From positions 1-27,265 of the forward strand of contig CAKPJM010000012.1 of the NCBI GenBank assembly GCA_934162625.1: a stretch of DNA of 27,265 nt, read 5' to 3'. A program made the position numbers and the translations under genes. This DNA is from an uncultured Clostridia bacterium (GTDB lineage Bacteria > Bacillota > Clostridia > TANB77 > CAG-508). Each line of letters begins with the position of its first letter. The stretch's first letter is position 1. Positions 16,569 to 24,376 of this stretch are shown in pieces. The notes under the pieces were generated by a model that did no database searches, had not been told where the DNA came from, and saw only the letters and a list, made by a program, of their open reading frames with translations.

Positions 16569-18317
16569 ATGTCAGAAATGATTAACCTAAAAATAGATGG
16601 AATAGATATAGAAGTGCCAAAAGGTACAACAATACTTCAAGCAGCTAAAAAAGCAAATATAGATATTCCAACATTGTGCTATTTAAAAGAAATAAATGAA
16701 ATAGGAGATTGCAGAATTTGCATAGTAGAAGTTGAAGGAAGAAGAGGATTTGCAACATCTTGTATTCAAAAAGCAGAAGAGGGAATGGTAGTACATACGC
16801 ATTCAAAGCAAATTATGGAAGCAAGAAAAGTAATACTAGATTTAATACTATCTAATCATCAAAGAGACTGCTTAACATGCACAAGGAACGGAAGTTGTGA
16901 GTTACAAACACTAGCAATGAAATTTAATGTAATGAATGTTGAATATGAAGGGGAAAAATCAGTTCACAAAATAGATGACTTATCACCTTCAATAGTAAGA
17001 GATTTTAATAAATGTATACTTTGTAGAAGATGTATATCAACATGTAAAAAGGTTCAAAAAATAGGAGCAATAGACTGTGTGAATAGAGGATTTAATTCTT
17101 GCGTATCAACAGTTGGAGATCATAGCTTAAATGATGTTAACTGCACATTTTGTGGACAATGTATTACAGCATGCCCAGTTGGAGCACTTCGCGAAAAAGA
17201 TAGCACAGATTTAGTATGGGAAAAGCTAAAAGATGAAGATACATTTGTTGTAGTGCAAACAGCACCTGCAGTTAGAGCAGCACTTGGAGAAGAGTTTGGA
17301 ATGAAAATTGGAACAAATGTAACAGGAAAAATGGTAACATCACTTAAAAAATTAGGATTTAATAAAGTGTTTGATACAAATACTGGTGCAGATTTAACAA
17401 TAATGGAAGAAGCAAACGAATTTATCCAAAGATTTACACAAGGTGGAACGTTACCAATGATTACATCTTGTAGTCCTGGTTGGGTAAAATATATAGAAAT
17501 GAATTATCCGGAATTACTTTCACATTTATCAAGTTGCAAATCACCACATGAAATGTTTGGAGCAATATTAAAATCATATTATGCTTCTAAAGCTGGAATA
17601 GATCCAAAGAAAATGTTTGTTGTATCTGTAATGCCATGTATAGCTAAAAAGTTTGAGAGACAAAGAGAAGAAATGAAAAACGAAGAATTGGATAATGTAG
17701 ATGCAGTACTTACAACACGTGAACTTGCAAGAATGATAAAACAAGCAAATATAGATTTCGTGGAATTAGAAGATAGCGAATTTGACGACCCAATGGGAGA
17801 AGCAACAGGTGCGGGAGCTATATTTGGAACAACAGGTGGAGTTATGGAAGCAGCACTTCGTACAGCTTATGAAACAATAACAGGTGAAGAACTAAAAAAA
17901 CTAGACTTTGAAGAAGTAAGAGGCGAAAAAGGAATAAAAAAAGCAACAGTAAAAATTGGAGATAACGAAGTAAAAGTTGCAGTGGCACATGGTTTAGCAA
18001 ATGCGCAAAAAATAATGGAAGAAATAAAATCAGGAAAAGCAGAATATAAATTTGTAGAGATAATGGCTTGCCCAGGAGGATGTGTAATGGGTGGAGGACA
18101 ACCAATCAAAACATCAAAACAAAGAAGCGAATATGATATAAGAAAATTAAGAGCAGATTGTTTATATACTATTGATGAAAAAAGCACAATAAGAAAATCA
18201 CACGAAAATCCAACAATTAAAAAGCTGTATAAAGAATTCCTAGAAGAACCAGGTAGCCATAAAGCACACGAACTATTACATACAGCGTATCATAAGAGAA
18301 ATAAATATAATATATGA
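16569..18317 (+). CDS. hydA: [FeFe] hydrogenase catalytic subunit
   Basis: 582 residues. The N-terminal [2Fe-2S] domain (C37, C48, C51, C65) is followed by the His-Cys cluster H97-x3-C101-x2-C104-x5-C110 and two [4Fe-4S] clusters (C149/152/155/159 and C192/195/198/202). The H-cluster domain has L1 TSCSPGW (299-305), L2 MPCIAKKFE (355-363) and L3 MACPGGCVMGGGQP (499 onwards). All catalytic cysteines are present. It makes or consumes H2, and with the two upstream subunits probably couples NADH and reduced ferredoxin oxidation to H2 production. The maturases HydEFG are not in the window. GGGAGAGAAGT precedes the ATG. Its three CGGs are out of frame. Confidence 0.97.
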   Translation: MSEMINLKIDGIDIEVPKGTTILQAAKKANIDIPTLCYLKEINEIGDCRICIVEVEGRRGFATSCIQKAEEGMVVHTHSKQIMEARKVILDLILSNHQRDCLTCTRNGSCELQTLAMKFNVMNVEYEGEKSVHKIDDLSPSIVRDFNKCILCRRCISTCKKVQKIGAIDCVNRGFNSCVSTVGDHSLNDVNCTFCGQCITACPVGALREKDSTDLVWEKLKDEDTFVVVQTAPAVRAALGEEFGMKIGTNVTGKMVTSLKKLGFNKVFDTNTGADLTIMEEANEFIQRFTQGGTLPMITSCSPGWVKYIEMNYPELLSHLSSCKSPHEMFGAILKSYYASKAGIDPKKMFVVSVMPCIAKKFERQREEMKNEELDNVDAVLTTRELARMIKQANIDFVELEDSEFDDPMGEATGAGAIFGTTGGVMEAALRTAYETITGEELKKLDFEEVRGEKGIKKATVKIGDNEVKVAVAHGLANAQKIMEEIKSGKAEYKFVEIMACPGGCVMGGGQPIKTSKQRSEYDIRKLRADCLYTIDEKSTIRKSHENPTIKKLYKEFLEEPGSHKAHELLHTAYHKRNKYNI

Positions 18318-18331
18318 TATTAAAACTGCAG

Positions 18332-18365
18332 AAAAAACTGTCAAAAAAACAATTGACAGTTTTTT
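18332..18365 (+). terminator. Terminator of hydA overlapping the promoter of TA cassette A
   Basis: 13-bp perfect stem AAAAAACTGTCAA/TTGACAGTTTTTT with an 8-base loop, ending in a T-run: a good intrinsic terminator 15 bases after hydA. The 3' arm contains TTGACA, which is the -35 box of the next promoter. Confidence 0.85.
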
Positions 18366-18404
18366 CCTTTTAATATATAATTAGCACAATAAATGCATAA
18401 ATTA
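18353..18404 (+). promoter_or_regulatory. Consensus promoter plus operator-like site, TA cassette A
   Basis: TTGACA (18353-18358), 17 bases, TATAAT (18376-18381), both perfect consensus. TAAATGCATAAATTA (18390-18404) covers the likely start site and contains the palindrome ATGCAT; it is a candidate antitoxin operator. Confidence 0.8.
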
Positions 18405-18431
18405 AACATGCAAAAGAAGGAGCGTGGTACT

Positions 18432-18668
18432 ATGTCATATGTAGAAGAAAATACAAAAAAACTAGAAGAATTAAAAAAATTACCATACGAAGAATTACAT
18501 AGGATGGAAAAAGAAATATTAAACAATCCAAATTCAACAAGAGCAGATATAGTAAATATATGCTTTGCTTGTGGAGAAAAAGAAATAGAGCTAGGATTAA
18601 CTTGCACATTAGAAGATATAGAAAGAGAATTCAATATTGGTAAATATAAAATTAAGACTAGATGCTAA
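18432..18668 (+). CDS. Antitoxin-like protein of TA cassette A
   Basis: 78 residues from the ATG at 18432, chosen because GAAGGAG lies 9 bases upstream and the same start is conserved in cassettes B and C. The protein is charged and helical (YVEENTKKLEELKKLPYEEL), with NNPNSTRADIVNIC and FNIGKY motifs shared by all three copies. I do not recognise a named DNA-binding fold. Its position before a RelE/ParE toxin, the overlap, and the operator-like repeat point to an autoregulating type II antitoxin. The last 32 bases overlap the toxin gene. Confidence 0.75.
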   Translation: MSYVEENTKKLEELKKLPYEELHRMEKEILNNPNSTRADIVNICFACGEKEIELGLTCTLEDIEREFNIGKYKIKTRC

Positions 18669-18939
18669 AGAGGATTTAAAACAAATACAAGAATATATAT
18701 CAAAAGATTCTGTATATTATGCTAATAAAACAATAGAAGAAATAACAGAAAAAATAAAATATTTATCAATGTTTCCATATATGGGAAGAAAAATACCAGA
18801 ATTTAATAAGGTAAATTTTAGAGAGCTAATATATAAATCGTATAGAATCTTTTACAAAGTTAATTCTAATGTTTATGTCTTGAAAATTTTTCATCATTCT
18901 AGAGATTTTTTAAATTCAGTAAATATCATTAACAATTAA
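18637..18939 (+). CDS. RelE/ParE family toxin, cassette A
   Basis: 100 residues. The pattern A-x-x-DL-x-x-I-x-x-YI at the N-terminus, FPYMGRKIPE in the middle and RELIYKSYRIFYKV followed by HHSRDF at the C-terminus is that of RelE/ParE-superfamily toxins. These either cut mRNA on the ribosome or poison gyrase; the sequence does not decide which. The start is TTG, inside the antitoxin gene, conserved in all three cassettes; this suggests translational coupling and low toxin yield. Confidence 0.85.
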   Translation: MVNIKLRLDAKEDLKQIQEYISKDSVYYANKTIEEITEKIKYLSMFPYMGRKIPEFNKVNFRELIYKSYRIFYKVNSNVYVLKIFHHSRDFLNSVNIINN

Positions 18940-18966
18940 TTCCCAAAACTAATAAATAACCAAAAA

Positions 18967-18981
18967 TAATTTATGCATTTA
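18967..18981 (-). promoter_or_regulatory. Inverted downstream copy of the operator-like site, cassette A
   Basis: TAATTTATGCATTTA, an exact reverse complement of the 15-bp site at 18390-18404, 27 bases after the toxin stop. The two sites bracket a 592-bp unit. Confidence 0.7.
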
Positions 18982-19151
18982 TCTAAATTAATAAAATATA
19001 AAGCAATATTAATATTAGAAATTACAATAAGTAGATTATATGGTACTGTTAATCATATTGCTTTTAATATCATGCCATAGTTAAAATTAGTTAATATTTA
19101 GACTAAATCTTAAATTATAGAATTTATGTAGGAGCATATTAACTTTCTTCT

Positions 19152-19306
19152 AAGGAGGGCGATTAAAGTCACTTTGTTCTATAGTAGGAAATTTCTCATT
19201 CCCTACTATATAAAAATGCTATAATCGCTATTGCCTTTGAGATTTCCTCATTTCATTCGGAAACTCAAATCGGCGAGAACAAAGGGCGACTAAAGTCACT
19301 TTGTTC
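19152..19306 (+). repeat. Dispersed structured intergenic repeat, copy 4 of 5, with a remnant of another 3' end
   Basis: A full element at about 19180-19306 has the TATAGTAGGAA long inverted repeat, the TTTGAG/CTCAAA hairpin and GAACAAAG/CTTTGTTC. Just before it (19152-19179) is a second copy of only the 3' end (GGGCGATTAAAGTCACTTTG), as if two copies recombined. It separates cassettes A and B. The rest of the 516-base gap between the cassette A toxin and the cassette B antitoxin (18940-19455) is AT-rich with no gene that I can see, apart from the flanking TA sites. Confidence 0.85.
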
Positions 19307-19355
19307 TATTATTTAAAATTAAGTCTGAACAATAGCTATAAATAATTTAAAACAT

Positions 19356-19389
19356 AAAAAACTGTCAAAAAAACAATTGACAGTTTTTT
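19356..19389 (+). terminator. Terminator-like hairpin at the start of TA cassette B
   Basis: Identical 13-bp stem and loop to that at 18332-18365. No gene lies immediately upstream, so here it is part of the copied cassette rather than a needed terminator. Confidence 0.8.
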
Positions 19390-19428
19390 CCTTTTAATAT
19401 ATAATTAGCACAATAAATGCATAAATTA
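19377..19428 (+). promoter_or_regulatory. Consensus promoter plus operator-like site, TA cassette B
   Basis: TTGACA (19377-19382), 17 bases, TATAAT (19400-19405), then TAAATGCATAAATTA (19414-19428). Same layout as cassette A. Confidence 0.8.
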
Positions 19429-19455
19429 AATATGCGAAAGAAGGAGCGTGATACT

Positions 19456-19680
19456 ATGACATATGTAGAAGAAAACACAAAAAAACTAGAAGAATTAAAG
19501 AAATTGCCATATGAAGAATTACATAGGATGGAAAAAGAAATATTAAATAATCCAAATTCAACAAGAGCAGATATAATAAATATATGTGTAGCTCGAGGAG
19601 AAAAAGGAATAGAACTAGGATTAACTTGCACATTAGAAGAGCTAAAGAGAGAATTTAAAATTGGTAAATATCAATATTGA
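19456..19680 (+). CDS. Antitoxin-like protein of TA cassette B
   Basis: 74 residues from the ATG at 19456 (GAAGGAG 9 bases upstream). It is nearly identical to the cassette A antitoxin over its first 60 residues but ends earlier because of a TGA after FKIGKYQY, so it overlaps the toxin by only 20 bases. It carries CVARGEKG where A and C have C-x-A-C-G-E; the second cysteine is replaced by a CGA arginine codon. Confidence 0.75.
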   Translation: MTYVEENTKKLEELKKLPYEELHRMEKEILNNPNSTRADIINICVARGEKGIELGLTCTLEELKREFKIGKYQY

Positions 19681-19963
19681 AATAGATGCAAGAACAGATT
19701 TAAAGCAAATACAAGAGTATATATCAAGGGATTCTATATATTATGCAAATAAAACAATAAACGAAATAATTAATAAAACAGAATATCTACTAATGTTTCC
19801 ATATATGGGAAGAAAAATACCAGAATTTGATAATAAAAATTTTAGAGAACTTATATATAAATCATATAGAATTCTTTACAAAGTTAGTTCTAACATTTAT
19901 ATCTTAAATGTTTTTCATCACTCTAGAGATTTTTTAAATTCAGTAAATATCATTAACAATTAA
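19661..19963 (+). CDS. RelE/ParE family toxin, cassette B
   Basis: 100 residues, closely similar to toxin A: FPYMGRKIPEF, FRELIYKSYRI and the C-terminal HHSRDFLNSVNIINN are identical, with most changes near the N-terminus and in the middle helix. It starts at TTG within the antitoxin gene. Divergence of the pair suggests an older duplication, possibly with altered partner specificity. Confidence 0.85.
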   Translation: MVNINIEIDARTDLKQIQEYISRDSIYYANKTINEIINKTEYLLMFPYMGRKIPEFDNKNFRELIYKSYRILYKVSSNIYILNVFHHSRDFLNSVNIINN

Positions 19964-19990
19964 TTTCCAAAACTAATAAATAACCAAAAA

Positions 19991-20005
19991 TAATTTATGC
20001 ATTTA
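19991..20005 (-). promoter_or_regulatory. Inverted downstream copy of the operator-like site, cassette B
   Basis: TAATTTATGCATTTA, directly abutting the end of the minus-strand Crp-family gene. It brackets a 592-bp unit with the site at 19414. Confidence 0.7.
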
Positions 20006-20623
20006 TTAATAAAGCAGTTTAATTTTATTACCATTTTTAGAAATAAAGCCTTCATCAATTAAATTTTTAAGCTCCCTCATCATAGCACTTCTATCAACAC
20101 TTAAGTAATCAGCAAGACTAGTTAAGGAAAAAGGTATAACTATATTTTTACTAAAAGACTTGCTAGATAAAATATTAAAATAACTAAGAAGTTTTTCTCT
20201 AATACTCCTTTTAGAAAGTACTTCTATTCTTGTGTTTTGAGAAATTGAGTTATTTAAAGAAAGCTCTAAAAGATTAGAAATTAGAGTAGTATGAAAGCTA
20301 CAATTTTGTTTACACTTTACGCGAATATCATCATATAAAAATAAAAGAACTTCGCATTTTTTTGTTGCTAGAACAAAAAGCTCATTGTTAGTATTAACAT
20401 GATGAAAAACTTCTCCGAAAATATCATTTTGTCCAAAATGTTCTATAATATCTTTGTTCCCTTTAAGATCATACCTAATAAGTTCAGCTTTACCAGAAAG
20501 TAAAATACAGATTTGTTTTCTCTTTTCCATATAGGTAGTAATAACCGTTCCAGCAGGAAAAGATTTTTTTTGAACTTTTATGCAATTATCTGAAATACTT
20601 TGAACTAAATCTGAAATTTCCAT
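20006..20623 (-). CDS. Crp/Fnr family transcriptional regulator
   Basis: 205 residues. An N-terminal cyclic-nucleotide-binding-type beta barrel (about 15-120; ICILLSGKAELIRYD, FGQNDIFGEVF) is followed by a C-terminal winged helix (about 155-200; SLTSLADYLSVDRSAMMRELKNLIDEGFI). There is no N-terminal cysteine cluster as in oxygen-sensing FNR, so its signal is unknown. AGGAG lies 8 bases before the ATG. It is divergent from nrdD across a 395-base gap and near the hydrogenase genes. Control of anaerobic metabolism is a reasonable inference, not shown. Confidence 0.9.
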   Translation of the reverse strand: MEISDLVQSISDNCIKVQKKSFPAGTVITTYMEKRKQICILLSGKAELIRYDLKGNKDIIEHFGQNDIFGEVFHHVNTNNELFVLATKKCEVLLFLYDDIRVKCKQNCSFHTTLISNLLELSLNNSISQNTRIEVLSKRSIREKLLSYFNILSSKSFSKNIVIPFSLTSLADYLSVDRSAMMRELKNLIDEGFISKNGNKIKLLY

Positions 20624-20662
20624 TATAAATCTCCTGTAAATCGTAATTTGTGTGAGGGGGAA

Positions 20663-20773
20663 TTCTAGGGACTGTCCTTCTTTTGTTGAATAACAAAAGG
20701 GGACTGTTCTGAATCGTAAATGTAATCTATTGCAAAAATTTGTTTTTGGGCGGACACAGGGCCCGCCCCTACA
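20663..20773. repeat. Partial copy of the 4801 element, upstream of nrdD
   Basis: TTCTAGGGACTGTCC is followed by hairpin CTTTTGTT/AACAAAAG (20680-20699), then GGGCGG/CCGCCC (20748-20768). Compared with 4801-4955 both stems have changed on both sides, keeping pairing. The right inverted repeat is missing. The rest of the gap (20774-21018) contains TATAAT at about 20972 as a possible nrdD -10, without a good -35. Confidence 0.7.
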
Positions 20774-21018
20774 AACCCCAAAATAAATTTAGTTAAATAA
20801 ATTACAATCTTTTTAACAATTATAATATATTACAACTGAAAAAACAATAAAAAATGTAACACAATTGTAACAATTCAAATAAACCTACACTATCAAAGCG
20901 TACAAAAGATTATAAAAAGTTTTTTTGAGAAAATATTGCAAATGCAACAGAATACAAAAAATAATGGTGTATAATTAGTCGGTAAGCAAAAAGAGTTTTC
21001 GAAAGAGGGGACATATTA

Positions 21019-23145
21019 ATGAAGGTAATAAAAAGAGATGGAAAAGCCGTAGATTATAACAGAGAGAAAATACAAATAGCAATAGAAAAAGCAAATAACG
21101 AAGTAAAACCTAAAGAAAGAATAACAAAAACAGAAATTAGAGAAATAACTAAATATATAGAAGAGTTAGATAAAAAAAGAATATTAGTAGAAGATGTTCA
21201 AGATATAATAGAACAGCAATTAATGGATAGAAAAAAATTTGAGCTTGCAAAAAAATATATGATTTATAGATACACTAGAGCATTAGTTAGAAAATCTAAT
21301 ACTACAGATGAATCTATATTAGGTTTAATAAAAAACAAAAATAAAGAATTACTAGAAGAAAATTCTAATAAAAATGCCGTACTTGCTTCAACACAAAGAG
21401 ATTACATTGCAGGTGAGGTTTCAAAAGATTTAACAAAAAGAATATTATTACCAGAAAAAATTGCAAAAGCACATGAAGAGGGAATATTGCACTTTCATGA
21501 TATGGACTATTTTTTGCAACCAATATTTAATTGCTGCTTAATAAATATAGGGGATATGTTAGATAATGGAACAGTTATGAATGGTAAACTTATTGAATCT
21601 CCAAAAAGTTTTCAAGTTGCATGTACAATTATGACACAAATAATTGCGTCAGTTGCATCTAACCAATATGGTGGACAATCAGTTGATATTAGCCATTTAG
21701 GAAAATATGTAAGAAGAAGTTATAATAAATTTAAAAAAGAATTAGAAGAAGAATTTGGTAAGGAGTTAACACCAGAACTAATAGAGAAACTTACAAATCA
21801 AAGACTAAAAAAAGAAGTGTCAGCAGGAGTACAAACAATTCAATATCAAATAAATACATTAATGACAACAAATGGACAATCTCCTTTTGTAACAATATTT
21901 TTAAACTTAAAGAAAGATGACCCATATATAAAAGAAAATGCAATGATAATAGAAGAAATTCTAAAACAAAGATATGAAGGAATAAAAAATGAAAAGGGTG
22001 TATATATTACACCAGCATTCCCTAAACTAATATATGTATTAGATGAACATAATTGTTTAAAGGGCGGAGAATATGACTACTTAACTAAACTTGCAGTAAA
22101 GTGTTCTTCAAAAAGATTATATCCAGATTACATATCAGCAAAAAAAATGAGAGAAAACTACGAAGGAAATGTATTTAGCCCAATGGGATGTAGAAGCTTT
22201 TTAGCTCCATGGAAAGATGAAAATGGTAATTACAAATTCGAAGGAAGATTCAATCAAGGTGTTGTTAGTATTAATCTACCTCAAATTGGAATTATTGCAG
22301 ATGGTGATGAAGATAAATTCTGGGAACTATTTGATGAGAGATTAGAGCTATGTAAAGAAGCTTTAATGTGCAGACATTATGCATTGCTTGGAACATTAAG
22401 TAATACAAGTCCAATACATTGGAGATATGGTGCAATAGCACGTATGGAAGCTGGAGAAGAAATAGATAAACTACTAAAAGGTGGGTATTCTTCAATTTCT
22501 TTAGGGTATATAGGAATATATGAAGTTACAAAGTTAATGAAGGGAGTATCACATACAACACCAGAAGGGCACGACTTTGCAATTAAGGTAATGAAGCATC
22601 TAAAGGAAGCTACAGAAAAATGGAAGGAAGAAACTGGAATAGGTTTTGCCTTATATGGAACCCCCGCAGAAAGTTTGTGTTATAGATTTGCTAGAATAGA
22701 TAGAGAAAGATTTGGAGAAATTAGAGATATTACAGATAAGGGATATTATACAAATTCATATCATGTTGATGTAAGAGAAAAAATAGATGCTTTTGAAAAA
22801 TTGTTATTTGAAAGTGAATTCCAAAAGTTATCATTAGGGGGAGCTATTTCTTACATAGAAATTCCAAACATGAGACATAATTTAAAAGCACTAGAAGATG
22901 TTGTTAAATTTATTTATGACAATATTCAATATGCAGAATTCAATACAAAATCTGATTATTGCCATGTTTGCGGATTCGATGGAGAAATAATTGTAAATGA
23001 TAATCTAGAGTGGGAATGCCCAAACTGTGGGAATAAAGACAAAAATAAAATGAATGTAACAAGGCGTACTTGTGGTTATTTAGGCGAAAATTTTTGGAAT
23101 GAAGGAAAAACAAAAGAAATAAAATCGAGAGTATTACATTTGTAA
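21019..23145 (+). CDS. nrdD: Anaerobic (class III) ribonucleoside-triphosphate reductase
   Basis: 708 residues. An N-terminal ATP-cone (KVIKRDGKAVDYNREKI) is followed by the glycyl-radical catalytic domain. The C-terminal zinc site has four cysteines (C648, C651, C667, C670). The radical loop is RRTCGYLG with Gly686. It makes deoxynucleotides without oxygen using the radical installed by NrdG, encoded nine codon-lengths or so downstream. The ribosome site GAAAGAGGGG precedes the ATG. I found no convincing NrdR box upstream. Both CGGs (22065, 22971) are out of frame (GGC GGA, TGC GGA). Confidence 0.97.
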   Translation: MKVIKRDGKAVDYNREKIQIAIEKANNEVKPKERITKTEIREITKYIEELDKKRILVEDVQDIIEQQLMDRKKFELAKKYMIYRYTRALVRKSNTTDESILGLIKNKNKELLEENSNKNAVLASTQRDYIAGEVSKDLTKRILLPEKIAKAHEEGILHFHDMDYFLQPIFNCCLINIGDMLDNGTVMNGKLIESPKSFQVACTIMTQIIASVASNQYGGQSVDISHLGKYVRRSYNKFKKELEEEFGKELTPELIEKLTNQRLKKEVSAGVQTIQYQINTLMTTNGQSPFVTIFLNLKKDDPYIKENAMIIEEILKQRYEGIKNEKGVYITPAFPKLIYVLDEHNCLKGGEYDYLTKLAVKCSSKRLYPDYISAKKMRENYEGNVFSPMGCRSFLAPWKDENGNYKFEGRFNQGVVSINLPQIGIIADGDEDKFWELFDERLELCKEALMCRHYALLGTLSNTSPIHWRYGAIARMEAGEEIDKLLKGGYSSISLGYIGIYEVTKLMKGVSHTTPEGHDFAIKVMKHLKEATEKWKEETGIGFALYGTPAESLCYRFARIDRERFGEIRDITDKGYYTNSYHVDVREKIDAFEKLLFESEFQKLSLGGAISYIEIPNMRHNLKALEDVVKFIYDNIQYAEFNTKSDYCHVCGFDGEIIVNDNLEWECPNCGNKDKNKMNVTRRTCGYLGENFWNEGKTKEIKSRVLHL

Positions 23146-23162
23146 AAAAAAGGATGATTTTT

Positions 23163-23693
23163 ATGAAGTATGCAAAAATAAAAAAATGCGATGTAGCAAA
23201 TGGACCAGGAGTAAGAGTTTCTCTATTTGTTAGTGGATGTAATCATCACTGCAAAAATTGCTTTAATAGGGAAGCTTGGGATTTTAACTATGGAAAAGAA
23301 TTTACTGAAGATGAACAAAATGAAATAATAGAAAATTTAAAACCAGAATATATAACGGGACTAAGCCTTTTAGGGGGAGAACCATTTGAAAGAACAAATC
23401 AAGAAGGTTTAGTACCACTCATAAAAAAAGTAAAAGAAAAATATCCTAATAAAAAAATATGGTGCTATACTGGATTTACATTTGACAATCAAATAATAGG
23501 AGAAATGATAAAAAAAGAGGGTAGAAAAACCACAAAAGAAATGCTAGAGAACATAGATTACATAGTAGATGGAAAATTTGTAGAAGAATTAAAAGATCCA
23601 AAACTTAGATTTAGAGGATCTAGCAATCAAAGAATTATAGACGTAAAGAAAAGTTTAAGAGAAAATAAAATTATAAATTGGGAAGAAGAATAA
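23163..23693 (+). CDS. nrdG: Anaerobic ribonucleotide reductase activating protein (radical SAM)
   Basis: 176 residues. The radical-SAM motif C26-x3-C30-x2-C33 (CNHHCKNC) and the family start MKYAKIKKCDVANGPGVRVS identify NrdG. It generates the glycyl radical in NrdD with S-adenosylmethionine and a [4Fe-4S] cluster. I chose the ATG at 23163 rather than 23154, because AAAAAGG lies 9 bases before it and family members begin MKYAKI. It forms an operon with nrdD (17-base gap). Its stop codon TAA overlaps the first bases of the terminator-promoter hairpin of TA cassette C. Confidence 0.96.
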   Translation: MKYAKIKKCDVANGPGVRVSLFVSGCNHHCKNCFNREAWDFNYGKEFTEDEQNEIIENLKPEYITGLSLLGGEPFERTNQEGLVPLIKKVKEKYPNKKIWCYTGFTFDNQIIGEMIKKEGRKTTKEMLENIDYIVDGKFVEELKDPKLRFRGSSNQRIIDVKKSLRENKIINWEEE

Positions 23694-23725
23694 AAAACTG
23701 TCAAAAAAACAATTGACAGTTTTTT
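23692..23725 (+). terminator. Terminator of nrdG overlapping the promoter of TA cassette C
   Basis: The same 13-bp stem as at 18332. It starts inside the nrdG stop codon, so the cassette supplies the operon's terminator with no spacer at all. Confidence 0.85.
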
Positions 23726-23765
23726 CCTTTTACTGTATAATTAAACACAATAAATGCATAAATTA
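23713..23765 (+). promoter_or_regulatory. Consensus promoter plus operator-like site, TA cassette C
   Basis: TTGACA (23713-23718), 17 bases, TATAAT (23736-23741), then TAAATGCATAAATTA (23751-23765). The spacer and the bases after the -10 differ from A and B, but both boxes and the 15-bp site are unchanged. Confidence 0.8.
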
Positions 23766-23791
23766 AAAAAATAGGTAAAGGGTGTGATATT

Positions 23792-24034
23792 ATGACATAT
23801 GTAGAAGAAAATATAAAAAAACTAAAAGAGCTAAAAAAATTACCATATAAAGAATTATATAAAATGAGAAATGAAATAAAAAATAATCCTAATGCATCAA
23901 GAGCAGATGTTATAAACATTTGTGTGGCGTGTGGTGAAGTAGAAATAGATCAAAACATAGGAAGAACTTATACAATGGATGAAATAGAAAGAGAATTTAA
24001 TATTGGCAAATATAGAGTTAAAACAAAATGCTAA
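23792..24034 (+). CDS. Antitoxin-like protein of TA cassette C
   Basis: 80 residues. It is the most divergent of the three antitoxins but keeps TYVEENIKKL, ELKKLPYKEL, NNPNASRADVINIC and EREFNIGKY. A short insertion (DQNIGRTYTMD) replaces the GLTCTLE segment. The ribosome site is weaker (AAAGGGTG). It overlaps the toxin by 32 bases. Confidence 0.75.
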   Translation: MTYVEENIKKLKELKKLPYKELYKMRNEIKNNPNASRADVINICVACGEVEIDQNIGRTYTMDEIEREFNIGKYRVKTKC

Positions 24035-24305
24035 AGAAGATTTAGAACATATTAGAGAATATATTTCAAGAGATTCTATATATTATGCAGATAAAACAAT
24101 AGAAGAAATAGTAAAAAAAGTAGAAAATTTATCAATTTTTCCATATATGGGAAGGAAAATACCAGAATATAATAATACATATTTAAGAGAGATAATATAC
24201 AAATCATATAGAGTTTTGTATAAAGTTAATTCTAACGTTTTTATCTTAAACGTTATGCACCATTCTAGGGAACTTTTAAATTCAATAAATATCATTAAAA
24301 ATTAA
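24003..24305 (+). CDS. RelE/ParE family toxin, cassette C
   Basis: 100 residues with the same conserved blocks as toxins A and B (FPYMGRKIPE, REIIYKSYRVLYKV, HHSREL). It starts at TTG inside the antitoxin gene. The location directly after nrdDG and before the L,D-transpeptidase gene suggests insertion between two stable genes. Confidence 0.85.
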   Translation: MANIELKQNAKEDLEHIREYISRDSIYYADKTIEEIVKKVENLSIFPYMGRKIPEYNNTYLREIIYKSYRVLYKVNSNVFILNVMHHSRELLNSINIIKN

Positions 24306-24334
24306 TTTCCAAAACTAATAATTAATCAAAGGTA

Positions 24335-24349
24335 TAATTTATGCATTTA
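24335..24349 (-). promoter_or_regulatory. Inverted downstream copy of the operator-like site, cassette C
   Basis: TAATTTATGCATTTA, forming a 599-bp bracketed unit with 23751. A TATAAT (24333-24338) overlaps it and could be the -10 for the L,D-transpeptidase gene, which would then be under the same operator. Confidence 0.65.
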
Positions 24350-24376
24350 TTAATATAAAGTTAATATAATTTTATT

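Noticed and set aside
19218..19227. TATAAT inside the five-copy repeat as a promoter.
   Set aside because: No -35 at the right distance, and the sequence is not TATAAT in every copy (TACAAT, TATAGT).
20774..21018. NrdR boxes or a Crp-family operator upstream of nrdD.
   Set aside because: Only weak partial matches such as TGTAACACAATTGTAAC; no convincing paired site.
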